Positions 1 through 11,000 of a DNA stretch of 64,000 bases are shown here, one piece after another. Each line of letters starts with the position of its first letter. Within the stretch, counting starts at the first letter, position 1. Made by a program: the position numbers and the translations under genes. The stretch is from Pictodentalium vernedei. Its lineage: Eukaryota; Mollusca; Scaphopoda; Dentaliida; Dentaliidae. The stretch covers positions 62,379,741 to 62,443,740 of the forward strand of contig CM062289.1 of assembly GCA_031216915.1 (NCBI GenBank), read 5' to 3'. A model generated the notes under the pieces. That model did no database searches, was not told the DNA's origin, and saw only the letters and a program-made list of their open reading frames with translations.

Positions 1-1116
1 ACACAGTTGAAACCTGATGACGTCACACTGATTGACATATTGGACACACCTACGACGCTGTTTTCATTCTCTGCATAACAAATTTTCAATTTGCAACAGG
101 TAATAACTCAACAAAAACTGACAAGATGGCATTGACGGTAGACCACACCTCTGACCACGTCCAACATAATGTCACATTGACATCAGTGCATTGGAGATTG
201 CAAAAACTAGTTAGCAATGACGAATTCTAAGAATTTCCTCGACTGATAAGCTATGAGTCATGACGTCACAAGTTTCCCTGTTTCATTCAGCACGGTGCAG
301 ATACGAGTCGACTCGAGTAGATCCCTTCTTCACAGTTGCGACAGGAGATAACTCGACGATATTATCATCACAGTATGTTTCGACATGATAATAGAAGGAG
401 ATAGAGTCGGATTATATTTGTGTGCCGATCCGACTCTATCTCATTCGGTCTCGCTGCAATAACAAAAGTGATAGTTTTTTTTCAATTAATCAGTTATTGC
501 CCTAGAAAAATGAGGACGACCAGTCGGGCAAGTTTGACAGAGAAACAGCACGACCGGACCAAAATCTACTAGACAATGTCGGTCGGACGTGGGTTAGTGT
601 TGAACCCTGGCTTGTACATCTTTTATCGCGATCAGACTCATTTTGGGGGATGTATGTATAGTACGTATACTTATGAGTCACACTTGCCTCCCAAAAAATG
701 AGTCGAATCTCGAGAAAATATTGTATACAAGCACAATGAGCACATTACACATTTATCTTCCCTTCAGTCAAAAAAAACCCCCGATAACCATGACTTCTCA
801 AAAATAATTGTTAACAAACAAAAAGCCACACTCAACTGATCAAAATAATAGATCTCAGTTTTCAATTCTCTCAACCCAATGGCACTTGAAGAAATTCCAT
901 CAGCATGAATGAAATTGTACATTGTGAGAAAAATAATCAAATTCAGATCAAGTATGCTTTCTGTTGAGCAATGATATTTCTAACCAAATTCAATTTATTT
1001 CATGAGGTCACCCATTGCACTGATGGCCGGTTTGCGAAAAGAACTAGGGAATTATATTTTTGTAGTTCGCAAGAATCACTTTAAATACATGACAACATTT
1101 CATTCATAATTCTTAG
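1..1116. other. FLCN intron 5 sequence with no recognisable gene
   Basis: The stretch is AT-rich, with no open frame of note and no recognisable exon on either strand. A short inverted match to GAGATAGAGTCGGAT lies around 398-440. It is assigned to the FLCN intron only by position. Confidence 0.5.
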
Positions 1117-1630
1117 AAGCAGGGACGTCGTGGCAGGGGGTGTGTGTGGAGGGGGGGGGGGGGGGGGGGGGGGGGTGTCTCACCCCCCAATATTTGTCAA
1201 AACCTCAATAGTTGGAAATTCGGAGGGCAAAAATATCAACAGTTAGAAATTTAAAAACTACTGAATATACGGTATAATTCACTAACAAACCTATTTTTCC
1301 GACTGGAGGACCATAATAAGGAAATATTCCGACTACCGAGACTTTCAGGTGAAAATCGGGTCAAAGAATTCCGACTCCCCGTGGCCTGCAGTTTTAAGAT
1401 AGATGATTAATAAATGATTGACTGCATTAGAGTTTCTGCAAATATCCACAATAGATTGGGCGCATTTCACAGAATTCTAAACAATTGACAAATACTTCAT
1501 TTATATATCACATCAAACTGAAAGGTTAGGTACATGGTCTATATACTGAACCTTTCAGGTTGATGTTATATATAACATGGTGCAATTGGTGCCACAATGC
1601 ACCCAGCTGAGTTGCATGTAATGGCATGTT

Positions 1631-1870
1631 TTAAGCCTTTGAACCCTGATGGTTCCTTCCATGTCAGTTGAATGACATCAATTAGAAGAGTCCATAATCA
1701 TCATTTGGGGTAGACCAATCCATATTCTCAACATGCAGCCTTTGGGCTGCACGTTGAAAATATCGATTGGTCTACCCTACAAATTCACTGAGCAGCCATT
1801 CTACTTTCTAAATGTATGGTGTGTCATGATCCTGGACCGGAAAAGCGGTCTTACGGGTTCAAAGGGTTAA
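1631..1870. mobile_element. TTAA-bounded palindromic MITE (piggyBac-like), family 1 copy 1
   Basis: The copy is 240 bp with TTAA at both ends and inverted ends of the type CCTTTGAACCC / GGGTTCAAAGG. The centre is a hairpin in which GGTAGACCAAT and a CAGCC/GGCTG core are repeated in inverse. A second copy sits at 40443-40683. The TTAA duplication and the CCC-type ends are those of piggyBac-superfamily non-autonomous elements. Confidence 0.75.
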
Positions 1871-2239
1871 TAAAAAAGTACTTGTTGTCATGTCAAGTGC
1901 CTGTTAAATGCTCTAGAAACACAAAACTCCCACTTTCCCAAAGGCGATGTTTCAAATTTGTCCGTCAGACATGAGGCGTACACTGAGGACAACTCAGGCA
2001 AAGCAAGAAGATATTGAAAATTTATATCCAACTCGAATTAATGAAAGTGTCAATGACACTGTAGCTCAACTTGTCAAGACAAAGACATGTACATGTATAG
2101 TATGTGACACAGCAATGACAAACATCTAGGTAATGACCTGATAACAAAGGTACATATAAAGTATTGTAACGGTCTGTACATAAATACTGACCGTTGCCTG
2201 TAACAAATGTATAGGTGAAGTATTGTAAAGGTGGGTGAC

Positions 2240-4217
2240 AGTCAGATGCTGAACTAGAAAAAATCTTTGAGTCCCAGAGTGGGTCTGACTGAACCCCAAA
2301 ATATTTGTTCTCATAGCACAGTGATAACAAAGGCACCCCAAAACACACTCGTTCCTGTCCCAAGGTGAAAACAAAAGTACTCAAGAAGTTTTGTGAAGAT
2401 CAGTTCATAAATACGAGCTGTATAGAACTTGTGACAAAAAACTGATTGGACCTAATTTCGGTACAAAATGGCCACTGGCAGCCATCTTGAATTTTGGACC
2501 GTACCCAGAAACACTCATTCTCATCCCAAGGAGATAACAAAGGTACCCAAGAAGTTTTGTGAAGATCGGTTCATAAATACAGCCTCTACCCTGAGCCGTA
2601 TTGACATGTGTGCTTACATTGTGTAAGTAGCACTGAATAAATCAAAGTTCATCTAATTTGCATAATTTCTGCACGAAAAAAAACCCCTTACAATATGTGA
2701 TGTATTCCATTTTACTAAACATTCATACAAAAATTTATTCAAATCAGAACTTTCATACAGAAGTTCTATACAAAAGACTGATTGCACTAATTTTGGTACA
2801 AAATGGCTGCTGGTGGCCATCTTGAATTTCGGACCACACCCAAAAACACTCGCTCTCATCCCATGGTGATAACAAAGGTACCCAAGAAGTTTCGTAAAGA
2901 TTGGTTCATAAATATGGCCTCTAGTCTGAGCTGTATAGAAGATGTAAACAAAAAACTGATTAGACCTAATTTCGGTACAAAATGGCCACTGGCAGCCATC
3001 TTGAATTTTAGACCGCACCCAGAAACACTCGATCTCGTCCCAAGGTGATAACAAAGGTACCCAAGACATTTCGTGAAGATCAGTTCATAAATACAGACTC
3101 TAGTCTGAGCCGTATTGACATGTGTACTTACTGTGTGTAAGTCGCACTGAAAAAATCAAAGTTCATCTAATTTGCATAATTTCTGCACGAGAAAAAAAAC
3201 CCGTATTATATGTGATGCATCCCATGGTACTAAACATTCACACAAAAAAATTATTCAAATCAGGGCTTTCATATGGAAGTTCTGTGCAAAAATCTGATTG
3301 CACCTAATTTTGTACAAAATGGCTGCCATCTTGAATTTCGGACCGGACCCCAAAACACTCGTTCTCGTCCCACGGTGATACCAAAGGTACCCAAGAAGTT
3401 TCGTAAAGATCGGTTCATAAATACGGCCTCTAGCCCGAGCCGTATTGGCATTTGCACTTACAGTGCTGAAAGTAACCCCAAAAAACATCAAAATTAGTCT
3501 AATTTGCACAATTTACGTACGAGAAAAAAACCCGTATTATATGTGATGTATCCCATGGTACTAAACATTCATACAAAAAATTATTCAAATCAGAGCTTTC
3601 ATATGGAAGTTTTGTACAAAAAACAGATTTCTGCATCGTCGGTACAAAATGGCGGCTGGCAGCCATCTTGAATTTCGGACCGCACCCAAAAACACTCGTT
3701 CTCGTCCCACGGTCATAACAAAGGTACCCAAGAAGTTTCGTAAAGATCGGTTCATAAATACGGCCTCTAGCCCGAGCCATAGCAGCTTGGCACTTACAGC
3801 TTTGAAAGTAACACTAAATAAATCAAAGTCAGTCTAATTTGCATAATTTACACACGAGAAAAAAACCCGTATTATATGTGATGTATCCCATGGTACTAAA
3901 CATTTATACAAAACTTTATTCAAATCAGAACTTTCATACAGAAGTTCTGTACAAAAAACTGATTTTTGCATCATCGGTACAAAATGGCCACTGGCAGCCA
4001 TCTTGAATTTCGGACCACACCTAAAAACACTCGTTCCCGTCCCAGGGTCATAACAAAGGTACACAAGAAGTTTCGTAAAGATCTGTTCATAAATACGACC
4101 TCTAGCCCGAGCCATAGCCAATTGTTGACGTACGGACAGACGGACGGACGGACAGACGGATGACGGACGACGGGCCATGACAATAGCTCAAATTTGACTT
4201 CGTCAAAGTTGAGCTAA
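2240..4217. repeat. Array of about 333-bp units with paired ATGGC motifs and a terminal hairpin
   Basis: AAAATGGC...GCCATCTTGAATTT recurs near 2466, 2800, 2982, 3316, 3645 and 3978, mostly 329-334 bp apart. The array ends in a GACGGACGG run and then a hairpin (about 4181-4217) formed by AGCTCAAATTTGAC and GTCAAAGTTGAGCT. A core of tandem units followed by a GACGG run and a 3' hairpin is the layout of non-autonomous Helitron/Helentron-like elements. Minus-strand frames here are by-products of the repeats. Confidence 0.65.
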
Positions 4218-4445
4218 AAATGTTTCCCTACAAAAAAATCACTGAATTTGGAACTGAAAATTAGCCTTATAAGTATGACCAGAACCCATGAAAACACATC
4301 TGAGCACATCAATTTTTCAAAATTTTCTAGGGGAGGACCCCAGATCCCCTGCCAAAGATTCGTGCCTTTGGCGCTCGCAGATTCGCGCCAACCATCCTAC
4401 GGCGCTCGTGTGTCGGGATTCCCAGTTAGAATTTCAAAGGGTCTC

Positions 4446-4476
<31 letters not shown>

Positions 4477-4970
4477 TATTAAAAGGCCTCTAGCTACGTC
4501 CCTGCTTGGAAGTGATCAAATCACAATGACATTTACGTTACGTTTCAGAATTTTCTCGCTATAACTTTCAATTTTTGTGATTCACCTCCTCTTTTTGTTT
4601 TGGTGTGTTCTTTTCTCGCAATGTCATGTGACTTTTATATGCTACTGCAATAGCAATACAAGATCTTTTATTGCCAAATTTTTATCACAACTGCTATTAA
4701 TATTGCTGTTTGCGATTGCGGTTTTTGGTAAATGGTGGATAAAAAGCCATATTTAATACTCCGTACACTGATGTGAAAATACTAGAGTTTCAAACTGCAA
4801 ATTTTTTAACATAACACAATTAGGAATTTAACCATTGAGCTCTGTCAAACAAGATTCAATTATATAAATTCTTAGTTGCATTTTGGGGAAAAACTTTGTA
4901 ACTTGAGATTTAGATGTTTCAAAATCAATGTGTAGAAGATTAATAAATCAGTATTTCTCTTGAGCTTATA

Positions 4971-6256
4971 CAGGCCTGGAAGATTTGATTTTAAAAATAC
5001 GTACTTCTCCTAATCTTTTACAGGCTTGGAAGATTTGATTTTAAAATACGTACTTCTCCAAATATTTTGCAGGTCTGGAAGATTGGATTTTAAACTACAT
5101 ACTTCTCCCAATCTTTTGCAGGCCTGGAAGATTGGATTTTAAAAATATGTTCTTCTCCCAATCCTTTGCAGGCCTGGAAGATTGGATTTTAAAAATATGT
5201 ACTTCTTCCAATCTTTTGCAAGTCTGGAAGATTTGATTTTAAAAATATGTACTTCTCCCAAACTTCCACAGGCCTGGACGATTTTATTTTAAAATATGTA
5301 CTTCTCTCAATCTTTTACAGGCCTGGAAGATTTGATTTTAAAAAAATGTACTTCTTCCAATCTTTTGCAGGCCTGGAAGATTTCATTTTAAAAATACATA
5401 CTTCTCTCAATCTTTTACAGTCCTGATAGATTGGATTTTAAAAATACAAGTTTCTGCCATTCTTTTACAAGCCTGGAGGGTTTGATTTTAAAAATACAAA
5501 CTTCTCCCAATCTTTTACAGGCCTCGAAGATTGGATTTTAAAATATGTACTTCTTCCAATCTTTTGCAGGCCTGGAAGATTGGATTTTAAAAATACATAC
5601 TTCTCCCAATTTTTTACATGCCTGGAAGATTTCTACTTCTCCCAATCTTTTACAGGCCTGGAAAATTTGATTTTAAAAATACGTACTTCTCCCAATTTTT
5701 TGTAGGTATGGAAGACTGGATTTTAAAATACGTACTTCTCCCAATCTTTTGCAGGCCTGGAAGATTAGATTTTAAAAATATGTACTTCTCCCAATCTTTT
5801 GCAAGTTTGGAAGATTTGATTTTAAAAATACGTACTTCTTCCAATCTTTTACAGTCCTGATAGATTGGATTTTAAAAATACGTACTTCTCCCAATCTTTT
5901 GCAGGCCTGGAAGATTTGATTTAAAAAATACATCCTTCTCCCAATCTTTTAGTCCTGATATATTTGATTTAAAAAATACATACCTCACCCAATCTTTTAC
6001 AAGCCTGGAAGATTTGATTTTAAAATATGTGCTTCTTCCAATCTTTTACAGTCCTGGAAGATTTGATTTTAAAATATGTACTTCTTCCAATCTTTTACAG
6101 GGCTGGAAGAATTGATTTTAAAATATGTACTTCTCCCAATCTTTTACAGGACAGGAAGATTTGAGTTTGAAAATACATATTTCTCCCAATCTTTAGCAGG
6201 ACTGGAAGATTTGAGTTTGAAAATACATATTTCTCCTATCTTTTGCAAATCTGAAA
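4971..6256. repeat. 49-50 bp minisatellite, about 26 units
   Basis: Units of the type CAGGCCTGGAAGATTTGATT followed by a T/A-rich half (TTAAAAATACGTACTTCTCC) repeat every 49-50 bp with point differences. Short open frames on both strands are repeat artefacts. It lies in FLCN intron 5. Confidence 0.95.
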
Positions 6257-6562
6257 AATTATATTTTAAAAATTCAAACTCGTGTAGTGTGAAATTGCAA
6301 ATGGAGAAGACAGATTGTTAATTATAACTTAATATTACATTAAGTATTGGAGAGCTTTACTCCTTAAAGCCTCAGATCCTGTACACGGCAGCAGAAGACT
6401 TAAAACTGTTTCTATGTCACTAATGGCTGTCTGTACAGTCAGCCAGCAATGATGCAAAAACATTGTCTAGATAAATGCAGACTACTAGTAGAGTTCTCAA
6501 AGAAGAATACTATTTGGTTTAACTTAAAAAAGCCAAAAAAAGGTGGCAGATTCAGGCCTGGC

Positions 6563-6638
6563 ATTCTTAAAAATGCAGGAGAGCTAAAGATCGCTCTCCT
6601 CACATGGCCTAGGGGAGCGATTAGCTCTCCTCAAGTTT
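6563..6638. repeat. Imperfect hairpin GGAGAGCTAA / TTAGCTCTCC
   Basis: GGAGAGCTAAAGATCGCTCT is answered by an inverted AGCGATTAGCTCTCC some 30 bp later. Related GCGAATAAATCGCTCTCC sequence near 6960-6980 suggests a small MITE whose ends I could not fix. Confidence 0.45.
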
Positions 6639-6743
6639 ACAAAAGCTAAAAGTGGCAAAATGAAGTGGTACTATTAATGGCAGTGTGAATTCTGCCTAGT
6701 GGGCTTTGTACACTTTATTTGGTGCTGCTAACAAGGTGGGCTC

Positions 6744-6828
6744 TGTGAGATGGCTACACTGCTCCTCCTACACCTACGGGCCTTGGCAAGGCCCGGAGGT
6801 GTGGGAGGGGCAGTGTGGCCATCTTGCA
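6744..6828. repeat. Strong hairpin, about 40-bp arms
   Basis: The left arm runs from TGTGAGATGGCTACACTG to ACGGGCCTT and the right arm from AAGGCCCGG to CAGTGTGGCCATCTTGCA, with only GGC between. This is a MITE core or foldback remnant. Confidence 0.7.
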
Positions 6829-7896
6829 GGGACCACTAACATAGCAGAGATCTGAAATCCTGTGGGTTTTAGGAATAGGCTGTTGTGGTAATCATTATTT
6901 TCTAAGGCTAGGAGGGCTATTTTTCGCTCGCCTCAATTTTTTTAAGGCAAGCAGTAGGCAAGCGAATAAATCGCTCTCCTGAAAATGCCAGGTCTGCAGA
7001 TTGTGGCGGTATGGGGATTTGAGAGTTAAAGTATACAACCACACAAAGTTAGGCTGAGGTAATTAAGTATAATACATAGCCATAATGATCAACTGTAATG
7101 CCAAAGACGATTATGAAATGAATGGTGTCTTATGACATAAATGTGACTGTTCATGCGATATGGTAATATATGAGCACTGTATGTGCATCTTTCCAACCAG
7201 AATTTCTCAAAATGCAGAACGGTAACCCATCAAATTTGTGTATTCAATACCACTTTCTTGGATTCACCATAGAATGCAACCTCACAGGTGAACATTACAC
7301 CCAAGGTGTTCTGGATCCAGTTGTTTTCTCCCATTTTGACAACTACCCATTCGCCACAAGGTCTGTGTATATAGAAAACAATGCCAGACATCATTCCCAG
7401 GATGTAACAGCCTAACTCCAGAACAACGTTGTGACTACTCTGCCTTGACACTGGGTGAAGGTCATCATCTGGGGCATGTAGGGGAGGGGCTTTCCTTCCT
7501 ACTGAACCTGGCAACTAATGGGAGCATCTAGACCTCAGTGGACAAATGTGGCATTGTCAGACTGGCAGAAGGACAAGCGTGCCATTGTCATATTGTCAGA
7601 AGAACTAGGGTGGCATTGTCATATTGTCAGAAAATTATTTTTTCTGATGACACTTTTATTCCAAACTAATTTTTTCAGCATTTTCCCGACAGTACTTGTT
7701 TCATTGGTTGCTATGAAATTTTAAGGGTCTGTTTAACATTTTTCCAGGTGAGTACATGATAAACGTCTCACTACTGGAAGTAGCATTTCACAATCTGTAA
7801 TTCCCTGTCTTAAAATACAAACTGTATGTCTTGCTACTGGAAGTAACATTAAATCCCACCAAGGACAAAGCTAATAAGAGAAATATTTATATTTAC
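6829..7896. other. Unassigned intron 5 sequence
   Basis: I saw no conserved coding exon here. A 94-codon minus-strand frame at 7230..7514 has no features I recognise. A short tandem TGGCATTGTCATATTGTCAG duplication occurs near 7580-7630. Confidence 0.4.
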
Positions 7897-8010
7897 CATT
7901 AAAGCTTTTAGGAAAGATTTAGCATGTCTCTTTTTCTCACTGATAACAATAATCTGATTGCCAATGACAACATGAAAAGCTAATTTATGGAAATCTTCAT
8001 AACCTAAAAT
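7897..8010 (-). CDS. FLCN: FLCN coding exon 5 (last one in the window)
   Basis: The exon has 38 codons between a TTGCAG acceptor and a GTAAAT donor, in phase 0. It reads [20 protein letters not shown] and then an [18 protein letters not shown] tail, aligning with the folliculin block [20 protein letters not shown] at the start of the C-terminal half. The HVVIGNQII core is diagnostic. I saw no following exon between here and position 1, so the rest of the gene should be beyond the left edge. Confidence 0.9.
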
Positions 8011-11000
8011 CTGCAATGAAATAGAGGTAATGGGTCAACCATTCACCTATCAAAGTCTTACAATAACAGTACATGTACCAATATTTCACTACAGTCGTAC
8101 CTCATAACATAACAGTACTAATACTTCACTAGAGTCATACCTCATAAAATAACAGTTCCAATACCTCTCTAGAGTCGTACCTCATGAAATATCAGGACAA
8201 AAGAGATACCTCATAAAATAACAGTACCAATACTTCACTACAGTCATACCTCATGATATACCAGCACCAATACTTCACTACAATCATACCTCATAAAATA
8301 ACAGTACAAATACTTCACTACAGTCATACCTCATAAAATAACAGTACCAATACTTCACTACAGTCATACCTTATAAAATAACAGTTCCAATACATCTCTA
8401 GAGTCGTCATGAAATATCAGGACAAAAGAGGTACCTCATAAAAAAAGAACCTAAGTGAGCACGCTCACATACCCCACGCGCCCCGATATTTCAAGCTCTA
8501 ATCATTTTTTAAAAATAAACATAGATTCTAGGAATACTGCAGAAAACAGTGTTCTGTAGTTTCAATGGTATTGAAAGAATTCAAGCAGAGAAAAAGCCCG
8601 GAAAACTGTAATTTTGATGAACTTTTCAAAGTCTATGGGGCCGTATTTTGGTAAAAATCAGTGGAGCGGAACAAAACCTAAACTTGTTCTGTAGGCCACC
8701 ATGTTAGACTAACATATCAAAAATCAGCTCAATATCTGGAAGCGTGTAGGAAAAAAGTCCGGAAAGCTGTAATTTTTATGAACTTTTCAAAGTTCAAGGA
8801 CCGTAATTTTGGTAAAAATCAGTGGAGAACAAAATGCAAACTTGATCTGTAGGCCACCATGTCAGACTAACATACCAAACATCAGCTCAATATCTGGAAG
8901 CATGTAGAAAAAACGTCTGGGAAAACTGTAATTTTAATGCATTTTTCAGAGTCCAAGGGTCGTAATTTCGGTAAAAATCGGTGGAGCAGAACAAAATGCA
9001 AACTGGTTCTGTAGGCCACCATGTTAGACTTACATACCAAAAATCATCTCAATATCTGGAAGCGTGTAGGAAAAAAGTCTGCAAAACTGTAATTTTGATG
9101 AACTTTTCAAAGTTCAAGGGCCGTAAGTTCGGTAAAAATCAGTGGAGCGGAACAAAATGCAAACTTGATCTGTAGGCCGCCATGTTAGACTAACATACCC
9201 AAAAACAGATCAATATCTGGAAGCGTGTACAAAATAAGTCCGGAAAACTGTAATTTTGATGAACTTTTCAAAGTTCAAGGGCCGTAATTTCGGTAAAAAT
9301 CAGTGGAGCGGAACAAAATGCAAACTAGATCTGTAGGCCACCATGTTAGACTAACATACCAAAAATCAGCTCAATATCTGGAAGCGTGTACAAAAAAAGT
9401 CTGGAAAACTGTAATTTTGATGAATTTTTCAGAGTCCAAGGGCCGTAATTTCGGTAAAAATCAGTGGAGCGGAAAAAAATGCAAACTTGATCTGTAGGCC
9501 ACAATGTTAGACTCACATACCAAAAATCAGCTCAATATCTGGAAGCGTGTAGAAAAAAAGTCCGGAAAACAAGTAGGACGGACTGATGGACAGACCAGTC
9601 AAAAACATTATACCCCAGCAACTTTGTTGCGTGGGGTATAATAACAGTACCAATACTTCACAACAGTCATACCTCATAATATACCAGTACCAATACTTCA
9701 CTACAGTCATACCTCATAAAATAACAGTACTAATACTTCACTACAGTCATACCTCATAAAATAACAGTACTAATACTTCACTACAGTCATACCTCATAAA
9801 ATAACAGTACTAATACTTCACTAAGGTCGTACCTCAACCATTCATTCAAATTCAATACTATAAGCGATTTATTTTTTGCTGAATTTGGCCACTTTATAAC
9901 AACAGTACCAATATTAGTCATTCAATCATATTCAATACTATAAATGATTTATTTATTGTTGAATAAGGCCACTTTAAAATAACAGTATCAATATTTCATT
10001 ACAGTCATACCTCATAAAATAAAAGAACCAATATTTCACTACAGTCAGACTTCAATCATTCATTCAAATACAATACTATAAGTGATTTATTTATTTAGTG
10101 AATAAGGCCACTTTATAACAGTACCAATACTTCACTACATTCATACATCAATCATTCATTCAAATACAATGTGATTTATCTATTTAGTGAATAAGGCCAC
10201 TTTATAATAACTGTACCAATACTTCCCTAGAGTCATACCTCATAAAAAAAAATAACAGTGCCAATACTTGACTACGGCCATACCACAATCATTCAATCAA
10301 ATACAATACTATAAGGGGTTTATTTATTAATGAATGAGGTCACTTTATAACAGTACCAATACTTCACTACAGTTGTACCTCAATCATTCATTCATATATG
10401 ACACTATCAGTGATTAATAAGACAACTTTAAAATAATGCAAACAAAAAGATCAAGTACAGGAACCAATATGCTGTGCACTTTATCAGTCCACATGCAGTG
10501 TTATTTATATACCAGTTTTTTCATAAAGCAGGTCAAGATACTGGACATGCAATGGGCCATGCTCATTGGATCGGTTATGCATCTCCAAGATAGTGGAGAT
10601 GCATAGCCGATCCAATCTGTCCAGTCCAGGGACAGAGCATCTACCGCAAATGCTAGTGGATCTGGACAAGGGGAGACAAAGGTCTCTACCTGATGATTCC
10701 AGCGAGTGGTGAAAAGGTCGACAAGAGGATGCCACCACCGCTCGCAAATCACCTGAAACACTGACCGATGCAGCATCCATTCGGTGGGAAGGACACTGTT
10801 GCGTCGGGACAGGGAGCCTGCTAGGACGTTGAGACGTCTGGGAAGGTACCGAATGGCCACCCAAGCATTTACATCCCACACCAACAGTAGAAGATCCTGA
10901 GATAGCTGATACATGGGAATCGAATGTGTGCCACCTTACTTCCGTATATAGGCAACCACTGTCGAGTTGTCCGAAAGAAGTAGGACTGTGTGGTCCGACA

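Larger units (their letters stand above)
1117..4507. mobile_element. Segment between inverted AAGCAGGGACGT ends with G/C tracts just inside
   Basis: AAGCAGGGACGT at 1117-1128 is matched in inverse by ACGTCCCTGCTT at 4496-4507. Just inside both ends lies a long homopolymer (G at about 1150-1175, C at about 4447-4476) next to a GTCTCACCCC motif. The shared terminal word suggests an element with short inverted ends, or two related elements. The interior contains a TTAA MITE and a 333-bp array. No transposase was seen. Confidence 0.4.

Noticed and set aside
2653-4178. Minus-strand frames repeating GRIYEPIFTKLLGYLCYD-like text
   Set aside because: They are by-products of the 333-bp array; sequence changes are not codon-biased and frames break repeatedly.
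7230-7514. 94-codon minus-strand frame as the next FLCN exon
   Set aside because: The sequence does not match the expected folliculin block after exon 5 and lacks good splice boundaries.
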